A stretch of 64,000 nt of DNA from Nocardia cyriacigeorgica. Its GTDB lineage: Bacteria > Actinomycetota > Actinomycetes > Mycobacteriales > Mycobacteriaceae. The translations under genes were made by a program, and so were the position numbers. Position 1 is the stretch's first letter. Each line of letters starts with the position of its first letter. The notes under the pieces were generated by a model. That model was not told the origin of the DNA. It worked only from the letters and a program-made list of their open reading frames with translations, and did not search any database. Shown one piece after another: positions 24,292 through 33,316 of this stretch. The stretch lies in NCBI RefSeq assembly GCF_005863245.1, contig NZ_VBUT01000006.1:1-64000 (forward strand). Reading direction: 5' to 3'.

Positions 24292-25422
24292 TCAGTTACC
24301 CCCGGCCGCGGACAGCTCCTGTGCGGTGGCCGAAAGCAGTTCCTCCCACGACTTCTCGAATTTGTCGACGCCTTCGCGTTCGAGCACCGCGAACACATCG
24401 TCGAGGTCGATGCCGACGGCCGTCAGCTGGTCGAACACCTCCTGCGCCGCCGCGGCGGTGCCGGAGACAGTGTCGCCGCGGATCTCGCCGTGGTCGGCGA
24501 CCGCTTCGAGGGTCTTCTCCGGGAGAGTGTTGACCGTATTGGGCGCCACCAGTTCGGTCACGTACATGGTGTCCGAGTATTCCGGGTTCTTCACCCCGGT
24601 CGAGGCCCACAGCGGACGCTGACGGTTGGCGCCCATGGCCGCGAGGTGCTTGTAGGTGGAGGTGTGTGCGCCGCCGTCGAAGACGTCCTGGTACTCGGCG
24701 TAGGCCAGGCGCGCGTTCGCCACACCGGCCTTGCCGCGCAGCGCCAGCGCCTCCGGCGAGCCGATCGCCTCGAGCCGCTTATCGATCTCGGTGTCGACCC
24801 GCGACACGAAGAACGAGGCGACCGAATGGATGTAGGCCAGGTCGTGGCCGGCGGTGCGCGCCTTGCGCAGACCGTCGAGGTAGGCGCCCATCACCGAGCG
24901 GTAGCGGGCGACGGAGAAGATCAGCGTGACGTTGACGCTGATGCCCTCCGCGATCACCGCGGTGATCGCGGGCAGGCCCGCTTCGGTGGCCGGGATCTTG
25001 ATGAACAGGTTGGGCCGGTCGACGATCTTCCACAGCTCCACCGCCTGCGCGACGGTCTTGTCGGCGTCGAAGGCCAGCCGCGGATCGACCTCGATGGAGA
25101 CCCGGCCGTCCACACCGCCGGTCTGCTCGAACACCGGGGCCAGCACATCGCAGGCCGCGCGGACGTCGTCGGTGGTGATGGTGCGGATGGCCGCGTCGGC
25201 GTCGGCGCCCTGCGCGGCCAAGGCCGCCACCTGAGCGTCGTAGGCGTGGCCCTTGCTCAGTGCGCCCTGGAAGATGGTCGGGTTGGTGGTCACGCCGACC
25301 ACACCGCGGGTCGCGACCAGTTCCGCGAGGTTGCCGGAGTTGATCCGGTCGCGGGACAGATCGTCGAGCCAGACCGACACTCCCGCCGCACCGAGGGCGG
25401 CGATGTTCTCGTTCTGTGCCAT
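24292..25422 (-). CDS. tal: Transaldolase
   Basis: A 376-residue enzyme of the non-oxidative pentose phosphate pathway that transfers a dihydroxyacetone unit through a Schiff-base lysine. The lysine is in Leu-Phe-Ile-Lys-Ile-Pro-Ala-Thr. Gly-Val-Thr-Thr-Asn-Pro-Thr-Ile-Phe lies near the N-terminus. The ATG at 25422 is preferred because AAGGGA from the end of tkt lies nine bases before it; a GTG two codons earlier is too close to that site. It is the long actinobacterial Tal form. Confidence 0.95.
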   Translation of the reverse strand: MAQNENIAALGAAGVSVWLDDLSRDRINSGNLAELVATRGVVGVTTNPTIFQGALSKGHAYDAQVAALAAQGADADAAIRTITTDDVRAACDVLAPVFEQTGGVDGRVSIEVDPRLAFDADKTVAQAVELWKIVDRPNLFIKIPATEAGLPAITAVIAEGISVNVTLIFSVARYRSVMGAYLDGLRKARTAGHDLAYIHSVASFFVSRVDTEIDKRLEAIGSPEALALRGKAGVANARLAYAEYQDVFDGGAHTSTYKHLAAMGANRQRPLWASTGVKNPEYSDTMYVTELVAPNTVNTLPEKTLEAVADHGEIRGDTVSGTAAAAQEVFDQLTAVGIDLDDVFAVLEREGVDKFEKSWEELLSATAQELSAAGGN

Positions 25423-25428
25423 GAGCAC

Positions 25429-27570
25429 TTATCCCTTCACGTTGCTGAGCGTGCGCTGGGCGGCTGCCACCACGGCCTCGGGCGTGAAGCCGAACTCGCG
25501 GAACAGGGTCTTGTAATCGGCGGAGGCGCCGAAGTGCTCGATGGAGACGATCTCGCCCGCGTCACCGGCGAACCGGTGCCACGGCATCGCGATACCGGCC
25601 TCGACGGTCACCCTGGCGGCGACCGACGGCGGCAGCACCTCGTCGCGGTAGGCCTTGTCCTGCGCGTCGAACCACTCCACGCACGGCATCGAGACCACGC
25701 GGGTGCCGATACCCTGCGCCTCCAGCGTAGTGCGCGCCTCGACGGCGAGCTGGAGCTCCGAACCGGTGGCGATCAAGATCACCTGCGGGGTGCCGGTGGA
25801 GGCCTCGGCCAGGATGTAGCCGCCCTTGGACACGCCCTCGTAGCTGGTGCCCTCCAGGATCGGCAGGTTCTGCCGGGTCAGCGCCAGCGCGGACGGGCCG
25901 TCCTGATGCGGCAGCTCCGAGACCGAGAAGTGCGAGCTGTGCTCGCTGCTGTCGCGCTCGAGGATGGTGCGCCAGGCGTAGGTGGTCTCGTTGGCGTCAC
26001 CGGGGCGGACCACGTTCAGGCCCGGGATGGCGCGCAGCGCGGCCAGGTGCTCGATCGGCTGGTGGGTCGGGCCGTCCTCACCGAGACCGATGGAGTCGTG
26101 GGTCCAGACGTAGGTGACCGGAATGCGCATCAGCGCGGCCAGGCGCACCGCCGGGCGCATGTAATCGCTGAACACCAGGAAGGTGCCGCCGTAGGGGCGG
26201 GTGGGGCCGTGCAGCGCGATGCCGTTGAGGATCGAGCCCATCGCGTGCTCGCGCACACCGAAGTGCAGCGTGCGGCCGTACGGGTTGGCCTTCCACATGC
26301 CGGTGGAGATCGACTCCGGGCCGAAGCTCGGCACATCGGGCATCGTGGTGTTGTTGGACTCGGCGAGGTCGGCCGAACCGCCCCACAGCTCCGGCAGCAC
26401 CGGCGCCAGCGCGGCCAGCACCTTGCCCGAGGCCTTACGGGTGGCCATGCCGGCCGGATCCGGCTCGTAGGTGGGCAGATTCGCGGCCCAGCCCGCGGGC
26501 AGATCACGGTTGGCGAGCCGATCGAACAGCTTCTTGTTCTCCGGGTTGGCCTGCGCCCACGCGTCGAAGCTCTGCTGCCACTGCTTGTGCGCCTGCTGAC
26601 CGCGCTCGATGGCCTTGCGGGTGTGCGCGATGACGGCGTCGTCGACCTGGAAGCTCTGCTCCGGATCGAAGCCGAGGATCTTCTTGGTGGCGGCCACCTC
26701 GTCGCCGCCGAGCGCGGCACCGTGCGAGGCGCCGGTGTTCATCTTGGTGGGCGCCGGGTAGCCGATGACGGTGCGCAGCACGATGATCGACGGCTTGCCG
26801 GTCTCGGCCTTGGCGGCCTCGATCGCGGCCTCGATCGCGACGACGTCCTCGCCGCCCTCGACGGTCTGCACATGCCAGCCGTAGGCGGCGTAGCGGGCGG
26901 CGACGTCCTCGGTGAAGGCGATGGTGGTGTCGTCCTCGATGGAGATCTTGTTGTCGTCGTAGATCACCACCAGGTTGCCCAGCTGCTGGGTGCCCGCCAG
27001 CGAGGACGCCTCGGAGGTGACGCCCTCCTCCAGGTCACCGTCGGAGGCGACGACGTAGATGTAGTGATCGAACGGGCTGGTGCCGGGGGCGGCATCCGGA
27101 TCGAACAGGCCGCGCTCGCGGCGGGCCGCCATCGCCATGCCGACCGCGGAGGCCAGGCCCTGGCCGAGCGGGCCGGTGGTGATCTCGACGCCGTCGGTGT
27201 GCCGGAACTCCGGGTGGCCCGGGGTCAGCGAGCCCCACTTGCGCAGGTTCTTCAGATCGTCGAGCTCGAGCCCGAAACCGGCCAGGTACAGCTGGATGTA
27301 CTGGGTGAGGCTGGAGTGACCGCAGGAGAGCACGAAGCGGTCGCGGCCGACCCAGCTCGGATCGGTGGGGTCGTGGCGCATGACGCGCTGGTAGAGCACG
27401 TAGGCCAGCGGCGCGAGGCTCATCGCGGTACCGGGGTGACCGTTGCCCGCGTTCTGGACCGCGTCGGCGGCCAGTACCCGGATCGTGTCGACCGCCTTGG
27501 TGTCCAGGTCCGTCCAGTCGGCCGGATGGTTCGGCTGGGTGAGGGCGCGGATGTCGTCTGTCACTGACAC
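25429..27570 (-). CDS. tkt: Transketolase
   Basis: This 713-residue thiamine diphosphate enzyme shuttles two-carbon units between sugar phosphates. Motifs: Asn-Gly-His-Pro-Gly-Thr-Ala-Met (substrate/ThDP His), Ala-Ser-Asp-Gly-Asp-Leu-Glu-Glu-Gly (ThDP-Mg motif, with Asp-Asp-Asn-Lys-Ile later) and Asp-Ser-Ile-Gly-Leu-Gly-Glu-Asp-Gly-Pro-Thr-His-Gln-Pro. The GTG start follows AGGAGA. It is first in the pentose phosphate operon. A TAGGGT -10-like box on the minus strand at 27670-27675 may be its promoter, about 100 bases upstream. Confidence 0.96.
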   Translation of the reverse strand: MSVTDDIRALTQPNHPADWTDLDTKAVDTIRVLAADAVQNAGNGHPGTAMSLAPLAYVLYQRVMRHDPTDPSWVGRDRFVLSCGHSSLTQYIQLYLAGFGLELDDLKNLRKWGSLTPGHPEFRHTDGVEITTGPLGQGLASAVGMAMAARRERGLFDPDAAPGTSPFDHYIYVVASDGDLEEGVTSEASSLAGTQQLGNLVVIYDDNKISIEDDTTIAFTEDVAARYAAYGWHVQTVEGGEDVVAIEAAIEAAKAETGKPSIIVLRTVIGYPAPTKMNTGASHGAALGGDEVAATKKILGFDPEQSFQVDDAVIAHTRKAIERGQQAHKQWQQSFDAWAQANPENKKLFDRLANRDLPAGWAANLPTYEPDPAGMATRKASGKVLAALAPVLPELWGGSADLAESNNTTMPDVPSFGPESISTGMWKANPYGRTLHFGVREHAMGSILNGIALHGPTRPYGGTFLVFSDYMRPAVRLAALMRIPVTYVWTHDSIGLGEDGPTHQPIEHLAALRAIPGLNVVRPGDANETTYAWRTILERDSSEHSSHFSVSELPHQDGPSALALTRQNLPILEGTSYEGVSKGGYILAEASTGTPQVILIATGSELQLAVEARTTLEAQGIGTRVVSMPCVEWFDAQDKAYRDEVLPPSVAARVTVEAGIAMPWHRFAGDAGEIVSIEHFGASADYKTLFREFGFTPEAVVAAAQRTLSNVKG

Positions 27571-27995
27571 GACCGAGGTTCTCCTGACATTGGTTTCGTC
27601 GACGATGGCGGGGTGGGCGGTGGCATGACGTACGGCAACGCCGAAATGCGCGTGCCGGATGTACCTACCACCCTAGATGTGCCCGCGACCGGCCGCGCAC
27701 GAACCCGGGGGAAATCCGCCGCTCGGCGGCGTGGCGGACGCGCGTGCGCCGACGATGGCATACGGCCCGCCGAATGTGGTGCTTGCCACGAAAGCGCGTG
27801 GAAGTGCGTGAACCACCGCTGTTCACGCCGGGTGCGGGCGGTTACCCGCGGGTGAACGGCACGCCGCCGGGGCAGGGGGCGCGGGTCGGGGCGCAGGGGG
27901 TGTGGGTCTACCATCGTCTGTAGTAGTGGCCGCGCCGCAGCTGCGCGCTGCTCGTTCCACAGCCGGATGCGATGCACAGCGTGCGAGGAGAAGAA
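27571..27995. other. Divergent intergenic region tkt/ctaB
   Basis: This 425-base gap between two divergent conserved genes should hold both promoters. On the minus strand there is a TAGGGT box (27670-27675) facing tkt. On the plus strand, GAGGAG (27985-27990) is the ctaB ribosome-binding site. No gene is seen; frames here have irregular codon use. Confidence 0.45.
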
Positions 27996-28985
27996 GTGCG
28001 GATCGGTCAACAGCCGGGGGTCGGCGGCGCGCACGATTCCGCACCGGCGCTCGCGGATCGGGTCACCGGTGACGGCCCGTTGTCGAAGCTCCTGCGCCGC
28101 CCGCTGGCCTACATCGCGCTCACCAAACCGCGCGTCATCGAACTCCTGCTGGTCGCCACCATCCCGACCATGCTGCTGGCCGACCGCGGCCACGTCGACA
28201 TCCGCCTCATCCTGGCCACCCTGTTCGGCGGCTGGATGGGCGCGGCGAGCGCGAACACCCTCAACTGCGTCGCCGACGCCGATATCGACAAGGTGATGAA
28301 GCGGACCGCCAAGCGCCCGCTGGCCCGCGACGCGGTGCCCACCTCGCACGCGTTCGTCTTCGGCGTGGTGCTCGGCATCGGCTCGTTCGCCTGGCTGTGG
28401 TGGCAGGCCAACCTGCTCAGCGGCGTGCTGGTGGTCGCGACGATCCTGTTCTACGTCTTCGTCTACACCCTCGGCCTCAAGCGCCGCACCTCGCAGAACG
28501 TGGTGTGGGGCGGCGCCGCGGGCTGTATGCCCGCCCTCGTCGGCTGGTCGGCGGTCACCGGCAGCATCGGCTGGCCCGCGATCGCGCTGTTCGGCGTCAT
28601 CTTCTTCTGGACACCGCCGCACACCTGGGCGCTGGCCATGCGCTACAAGGAGGACTACCGCGCGGCCGGCGTGCCGATGCTGCCGGTGGTCGCCACCGAG
28701 CAGACCGTGACCAAGCAGATCGTCATCTACACCTGGCTGACCGTGCTCACCACGCTGGCCCTCGTCCCGGCCACCGGCGTCATCTACGCGGCCGTCGCCC
28801 TGGTCGCCGGCGCCTGGTTCCTGCTGATGGCCCACCAGCTCTACGCCGGGGTGCGCCGCGGCGAATCGGTGAAGCCGCTGCGGCTGTTCCTACAGTCCAA
28901 CAACTACCTCGCGGTGGTGTTCTGCGGCCTGGCCATCGACTCGGTGCTGGGGTGGACCACCATCGGTGACGTGCTGTTCGGCTGA
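27996..28985 (+). CDS. ctaB: Protoheme IX farnesyltransferase (heme O synthase)
   Basis: A 329-residue membrane enzyme that farnesylates heme B to heme O for cytochrome aa3. It has about nine hydrophobic segments and the Asn-x3-Asp-x3-Asp motif of UbiA prenyltransferases in Asn-Cys-Val-Ala-Asp-Ala-Asp-Ile-Asp. Tyr-Lys-Glu-Asp-Tyr lies in a second Asp-rich loop. The GTG at 27996 is preferred over an earlier ATG because GAGGAG lies five bases before it. It works with CtaA at 33317. The position next to tkt matches Rv1451. Confidence 0.95.
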   Translation: MRIGQQPGVGGAHDSAPALADRVTGDGPLSKLLRRPLAYIALTKPRVIELLLVATIPTMLLADRGHVDIRLILATLFGGWMGAASANTLNCVADADIDKVMKRTAKRPLARDAVPTSHAFVFGVVLGIGSFAWLWWQANLLSGVLVVATILFYVFVYTLGLKRRTSQNVVWGGAAGCMPALVGWSAVTGSIGWPAIALFGVIFFWTPPHTWALAMRYKEDYRAAGVPMLPVVATEQTVTKQIVIYTWLTVLTTLALVPATGVIYAAVALVAGAWFLLMAHQLYAGVRRGESVKPLRLFLQSNNYLAVVFCGLAIDSVLGWTTIGDVLFG

Positions 28986-29326
28986 GCCGGGGAGGTCGGC
29001 GTCGTCCGGCCGCTGCGGTGCCGAGGTCGGCTGGGACGCCGGACATCTGCCCGAGCGCCGCCCGATCCGTCTACGAGTGAGGCGTCTGGCTCCCGATAAC
29101 CGACGACGACGCACGCCGGTGTCGGCAGGATCGCGGTACGTGCGGTCGATCCGGCGGGTCTGCTCGCCGCGGTGCGTGGCGTCCTCGTCGCCTTCGCTCA
29201 GCGTGTCGAGCAGTTCGATGCTGAGGCCGAGCACACGCGCGGCGACCGTGCGCCGCTCGGCGGGCCTGACCAGGTTCATCTACCGCGGGCTCACCGGCCA
29301 CGACTACTGAATCGCGCTACTCCGGC
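28986..29326. other. Convergent gap ctaB/qor, no gene seen
   Basis: These 341 bases lie between two converging genes. Reading frames cross it on both strands, including one that runs over from ctaB, but all are Arg/Ser-rich and look non-coding. A minus-strand frame starting near 29279 has a plausible N-terminus but degrades into Arg-rich sequence, so at most it is a gene remnant. No strong terminator was identified. Confidence 0.4.
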
Positions 29327-30292
29327 TCAGGGCAGCAGCACGATGGAGCCGGTGGTCTTACGGCCCTCCAGATCGCGGTGCGCCTGCGCCGCCTCGGCCA
29401 GCGGATAGGTGGCGCCGACGCGAATCGCCAAGGCGCCCTCGGCGATCGCTTCGAGCACATCGCCGGCCCGCCACAGCAATTCGGCCCGGTCGCGGGTGTA
29501 GTGCGCCAGCGTCGGCCGGGTGACGAACAGCGAACCCGCCGCGTTGAGACGTTGCAGATCGAACGGTGGCACCGGCCCGCTGGCGGCGCCGAACAGTGCG
29601 AGCATCCCCCGAATCCGCAAGGACGCCAGGCTCGCCTCGAAGGTCGCGGCCCCGACACCGTCGTAGACCGCGGCCACGCCGACGCCGTCGGTCAGCGCGC
29701 GCACCTGCTCGGCCAGATCGTCGCCGTAACGCAGCACTTCGGCCGCGCCCGCCGCCCGCGAGAGGGTCTCCTTCTCATCGGAGGACACCGTGGTGATCAC
29801 GCGCACGCCGCGCGCGGCCGCCATCTGGGTGAGCAGCAGGCCGACGCCGCCCGCGCCGGCGTGCACGAGCACCGACTCGCCGGGTTCGGGCCGGTAGATC
29901 GATTCGAGCAGGTAGTGCGCGGTCATGCCTTGCAGCAGCGCCGAGGCCGCGACGGGCGGGGCGACGTCATCGGGCACGGCGACCGCGACGGCCTCGTCGA
30001 CGGCCACCAGCGGGGCGTAACTGCCGGGTGCCGCCGCCCAAGCGACCCGGTCGCCCGGCCGGAACTCGGTGACCTCGGCGCCGACCTCGGCCACCACACC
30101 GGTGCCCTCGGCGCCGGGAATGTAGGGGACCGGCTGCTTGTAGGTGCCGGTGCGGATATAGGTGTCGATGAAGTTGACGCCGATCGCGTCGGTGTGGACC
30201 AGCAGCTGACCGGGGCCGATCGTCGGGTCCGGCACCTCGGTGTAGGTGAGGACCTCGGGACCGCCGTGCTCGGAAACCTGGATGGCGCGCAT
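29327..30292 (-). CDS. qor: NADPH:quinone oxidoreductase
   Basis: This 321-residue zinc-free medium-chain reductase lacks the structural-zinc cysteines. Visible: Ile-Gly-Val-Asn-Phe-Ile-Asp-Thr-Tyr near the N-terminus, Gly-Ala-Glu-Gly-Thr-Gly-Val-Val, and the NADPH loop Ala-Gly-Ala-Gly-Gly-Val-Gly-Leu-Leu. It should reduce quinones or enones. The start at 30292 matches the family N-terminus; longer frames to 30754 run into the divergent gene. Its position corresponds to qor (Rv1454c) in M. tuberculosis. Confidence 0.9.
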   Translation of the reverse strand: MRAIQVSEHGGPEVLTYTEVPDPTIGPGQLLVHTDAIGVNFIDTYIRTGTYKQPVPYIPGAEGTGVVAEVGAEVTEFRPGDRVAWAAAPGSYAPLVAVDEAVAVAVPDDVAPPVAASALLQGMTAHYLLESIYRPEPGESVLVHAGAGGVGLLLTQMAAARGVRVITTVSSDEKETLSRAAGAAEVLRYGDDLAEQVRALTDGVGVAAVYDGVGAATFEASLASLRIRGMLALFGAASGPVPPFDLQRLNAAGSLFVTRPTLAHYTRDRAELLWRAGDVLEAIAEGALAIRVGATYPLAEAAQAHRDLEGRKTTGSIVLLP

Positions 30293-30374
30293 GGACTCAG
30301 TTCTACACCGCGAGCACCCGGATCCGGCCGACCGCGGGGGTGGAGCATTTCTTACCCGTCGGTAAACTGCGGGC

Positions 30375-30725
30375 ATGAGTGCAGATGTCGCCACCGTGAC
30401 CGCGCAGGTCCCGAGTTCCGTCGTGGACTCGGTGAAGAAGTTCGTCGCCGAGCACGGCGGCTCCGCCACCGCCGTTTTGCAGCCGATCGGCCGGATGGGC
30501 GTGCGGGTCACCCTCGTCGGTTCCGACGGCATCCTCGGCGACCGGGTGGTCGCCGACCTCGCCACCGCCAAAGCGCTGGTGGAGCGGGTGGACGGGCTCA
30601 GTGAGACCGACGAATGGGACCGCGAGCTGACCTCGATCGTCACCCCGCGCACCGGCCACTGGGCCAAGATGGCGGGCTGGGTCGCCCGGCAGACCCGATT
30701 CCCCAAGGCGCGCAACGAGCGATAG
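30375..30725 (+). CDS. Conserved hypothetical protein
   Basis: This 116-residue soluble protein has an N-terminal beta-alpha-beta-like pattern (Val-Thr-Ala-Gln-Val-Pro, a Lys-rich helix, Val-Arg-Val-Thr-Leu-Val-Gly-Ser-Asp-Gly). The C-terminal basic Trp segment reads Trp-Ala-Lys-Met-Ala-Gly-Trp-Val-Ala-Arg-Gln. It is divergent from qor across about 80 bases. It appears to be a mycolata-conserved protein of unknown role; I do not recognise a named family. Confidence 0.6.
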   Translation: MSADVATVTAQVPSSVVDSVKKFVAEHGGSATAVLQPIGRMGVRVTLVGSDGILGDRVVADLATAKALVERVDGLSETDEWDRELTSIVTPRTGHWAKMAGWVARQTRFPKARNER

Positions 30726-30872
30726 CTCGACGACTTCGGCTTGTGCGCCGTCACAGGCGCACGGCCGGACCATTGGCTGATGTCACAAGTCGGCCGCCAA
30801 CCCCTACTGGCCGGTAACTATTCGCGTTACCGTGATCACTCCGCGATCAACCTCGGGCCAGAAGGAATCGAT

Positions 30873-32108
30873 ATGACGGTCGTCGACTCGACTCGCCCGC
30901 GCCTGACCGTTGCCGGTCACCCGATCACCAGTCAGCTGCGCGATGTGTCCACGCTGTCGCGCCGGATGGTCGGCCACTTCATCGAGAACGTGGCGCCCTG
31001 CGGTACTTTGCCGGGCGACGCGCTCCAGGGCGACGTCACTGCCGTGACCCGGGTCTGCCTGGAGCTGGCACTGAATCTGCTCGATGGCCGCAGCCTGCCC
31101 GAGCAGATCGACCAAGTGGGCGAGGCCGCCGCCGAATGGGCCCGCGAGGGCGTACCCATCGACACCATCAATCATGCCATCCACGAGGGCTTCAAGCTCG
31201 GCCTCGACGCCCTGCTGAGCAATGCCACGCCGGCCGACTACGCCGATCTGGTGACCACGGCGCGTCGGCTGCTGGAAATCCTGGACACCATCACCACCAC
31301 GGTCTCGATGGCGTACGTGCGCGAATACCGGTCCGTGGTCAGTGAACACCACACCGCGGTGCACACGCTCACCTCGGCGCTGCTCGGCGGGCACAGCACC
31401 TCGACCATGGCCAGGGAATGCGGGATCGAGATCGCCGCCTCCTATGCGGTACTGGCGCTGGCGATTCCGCCGCACCCGGACGAGTCGGTGCCGGCGGTCG
31501 ACGGCAAGATCGTCGCGCGCCGCAAACTGCGTCGCGTGCAGGCCGAACTGGCCACGCGCTGCGGTGATCGCGCGTTGTCGCTGCTGAGCGTGGACGGTGG
31601 GACGCTGCTGCTGCCATCGGTCGACGTCGACGACGAGACCCTGGACGAGCTGATCGCCCAGCTGTCGGCCGCTGCCCGGGTGCCGATCACCGCGACCGTC
31701 GTCGCGGCCGCGCCCGCGGAGATTCCGGCGGCCTCCGACCAGGCGCACGAGCTGCTCGACACCGTGCAGCGGATCTCCGGGCTCGGCGGGCTGCACCGAT
31801 TCAACGATCTGGCGCTCGAATTCCAGATCACCCGGCCCGGCCCGGCGCGCGAATACCTCAGCGGCATCCTCGATCCGCTGGACGAGCATCCGGAACTGCT
31901 GGAGACGCTGCGCCAGCACATCGCCAACAACTTCAACCGGCAGCGCACCGCGCGGTTGATGCATATGCACACCAACACCCTCGACTACCGCCTCAAACGG
32001 GTCCGCATGCTGACCGGCTTCGATCCGACTCAGCCCTCGGGGTTGTGGTATCTCACCTCGGCGCTGGTGGCGCGCAGTTATCGCGGCGCTACGGCCGACT
32101 CCGCCTGA
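30873..32108 (+). CDS. PucR-type transcriptional regulator
   Basis: A 411-residue regulator. The N-terminal and central part has a GGDEF-like/RsbT-type helical sensor region. The C-terminal part ends with the PucR helix-turn-helix: Asn-Arg-Gln-Arg-Thr-Ala-Arg-Leu-Met-His-Met-His-Thr-Asn-Thr-Leu-Asp-Tyr-Arg-Leu. The ATG at 30873 follows AAGGA by six bases; an open extension to 30741 has no such site. The target is unknown. The position matches Rv1453. A strong terminator follows. Confidence 0.85.
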   Translation: MTVVDSTRPRLTVAGHPITSQLRDVSTLSRRMVGHFIENVAPCGTLPGDALQGDVTAVTRVCLELALNLLDGRSLPEQIDQVGEAAAEWAREGVPIDTINHAIHEGFKLGLDALLSNATPADYADLVTTARRLLEILDTITTTVSMAYVREYRSVVSEHHTAVHTLTSALLGGHSTSTMARECGIEIAASYAVLALAIPPHPDESVPAVDGKIVARRKLRRVQAELATRCGDRALSLLSVDGGTLLLPSVDVDDETLDELIAQLSAAARVPITATVVAAAPAEIPAASDQAHELLDTVQRISGLGGLHRFNDLALEFQITRPGPAREYLSGILDPLDEHPELLETLRQHIANNFNRQRTARLMHMHTNTLDYRLKRVRMLTGFDPTQPSGLWYLTSALVARSYRGATADSA

Positions 32109-32119
32109 TCTGTTCGCTC

Positions 32120-32150
32120 GGCCCCCTGGAAGTCCAGGGGGCCGTAGCTT
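32120..32150 (+). terminator. Rho-independent terminator after pucR-like gene
   Basis: Perfect 10-base arms GGCCCCCTGG and CCAGGGGGCC with loop AAGT (32120-32143) are followed by GTAGCTTTT. The GC-rich stem with a T run is a textbook intrinsic terminator, 11 bases after the stop codon. Confidence 0.85.
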
Positions 32151-32187
32151 TTCCGTCTCCGTGGTGAACGAGTCGCGCATCACAGCC

Positions 32188-32211
32188 AGTTCGGTTGTGC
32201 ACAACTGAATT
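32188..32211. promoter_or_regulatory. Probable OhrR operator upstream of ohrR-ohr
   Basis: A 24-base imperfect palindrome, 10 of 12 positions matching, with half sites AGTTCGGTTGTG and CACAACTGAATT. Its centre is the perfect palindrome TTGTGCACAA. It lies 34 bases upstream of the ohrR start, the usual place for an autoregulatory MarR/OhrR operator. Confidence 0.65.
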
Positions 32212-32245
32212 GCCCACTACCATTTCGTGGTGGAGGTGGTGACCG

Positions 32246-32716
32246 ATGACGAACACCGATGAGCTCGCACTCGACAACCAGGTGTGTTTCGCGCTGTACT
32301 CCGCGTCGCGGGCGATGATCCGGCTGTACCGGCCGCTGCTGGACGAGCTCGGCCTGACCTATCCGCAGTACCTGGTGATGCTGGTGCTGTGGGAGCGCGG
32401 CGAGGTGAGCGTCAAGGAGCTCGGCGCGGCGCTGGAACTGGACTCCGGCACGCTGTCGCCGCTGCTCAAGCGTCTCGAATCGACCGGCATGGTGCAGCGC
32501 AGGCGCGCCGCGGACGATGAGCGCTCGGTCGTGGTCGAGGCCACGACCGAGGGCAGGGCGCTGCGCGAACGCGCCAAGACCGTGCCGCGGCGGATCGGCT
32601 GCGCGACCGGGCTGACCGCCTCCGAACTCGCCGGGTTCCGGGCGCAACTGCGCGCGGTCACCGCATTCATCGACAACCAGCAGCTGGTGCTGGACGACAC
32701 CGAGGAGAACCCATGA
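32246..32716 (+). CDS. ohrR: OhrR organic-hydroperoxide-sensing MarR repressor
   Basis: This 156-residue MarR-family protein has the OhrR opening Leu-Asp-Asn-Gln-Val-Cys-Phe-Ala-Leu-Tyr-Ser-Ala, with the peroxide-reactive Cys14. The Tyr-Pro-Gln-Tyr-Leu-Val-Met-Leu-Val-Leu-Trp segment and a winged helix with Leu-Asp-Ser-Gly-Thr-Leu-Ser-Pro-Leu-Leu-Lys-Arg-Leu-Glu follow. Oxidation of Cys14 should release it from the upstream palindrome and allow ohr expression. It overlaps ohr by four bases. Confidence 0.9.
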   Translation: MTNTDELALDNQVCFALYSASRAMIRLYRPLLDELGLTYPQYLVMLVLWERGEVSVKELGAALELDSGTLSPLLKRLESTGMVQRRRAADDERSVVVEATTEGRALRERAKTVPRRIGCATGLTASELAGFRAQLRAVTAFIDNQQLVLDDTEENP

Positions 32717-33129
32717 CCATCCTGTACACCGCTGAAGCCACCGCGACCGGCGCGGGCCGCGGCGGCCACGTCCGCTCCACCGACGCCGCGCTGGATCTGG
32801 ACCTGAGCATCCCGAAGGAACTCGGCGGCGCGGGCGGCACGGGCACCAACCCCGAACAGCTGTTCGCCGCCGGTTTCGCGGCCTGCTTCCACAGCGCGTT
32901 GCAGGTGGTGGCGCGGCGGGAGAAGGTCGCGCTCGACGGCACCTCGGTGACCGGCGCGGTCGGCATCGGGCCGGACGGGACGGGTTACGGGCTCACGGTG
33001 GCGTTGACCGTCGATCTGCCGGGCATCGAGCGGGAAAAGGGAGAGGCGCTCATTGCCGCCGCGCATCACGTATGCCCGTACTCCAACGCCACCCGCGGCA
33101 ATATCGACGTTCAGCTCACCCTGGTCTGA
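32713..33129 (+). CDS. ohr: Organic hydroperoxide resistance protein Ohr
   Basis: A 138-residue thiol peroxidase of the OsmC/Ohr family. The reactive Cys58 is in Phe-Ala-Ala-Cys-Phe-His-Ser-Ala-Leu. The resolving Cys121 is in His-His-Val-Cys-Pro-Tyr-Ser-Asn-Ala-Thr-Arg-Gly-Asn, both as in the family. It detoxifies organic peroxides with lipoyl-type reductants. Coupled to ohrR by ATGA overlap. Confidence 0.93.
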   Translation: MTILYTAEATATGAGRGGHVRSTDAALDLDLSIPKELGGAGGTGTNPEQLFAAGFAACFHSALQVVARREKVALDGTSVTGAVGIGPDGTGYGLTVALTVDLPGIEREKGEALIAAAHHVCPYSNATRGNIDVQLTLV

Positions 33130-33316
33130 TCGCTAGCCGACACGTTTGGTGAAGTCCGGCCAACCGAGTCGATAGTGCCCGCGGAGACCCGAGCGCCCGC
33201 ATCATCGGGCAGTCGACGGGGCGGGTCGGCCAGGAGCCGTTCGTGAAGGTCGGCCGCGCCGGCTCCTCAGTGCACTCGGCCGAGGCTCCGGGCGGGGTGC
33301 CGAAGGGTCGTTCGGG

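Noticed and set aside
28890..29279. Minus-strand frame in the ctaB/qor gap
   Set aside because: It overlaps ctaB, turns Arg-rich, and matches no family; at most a remnant.
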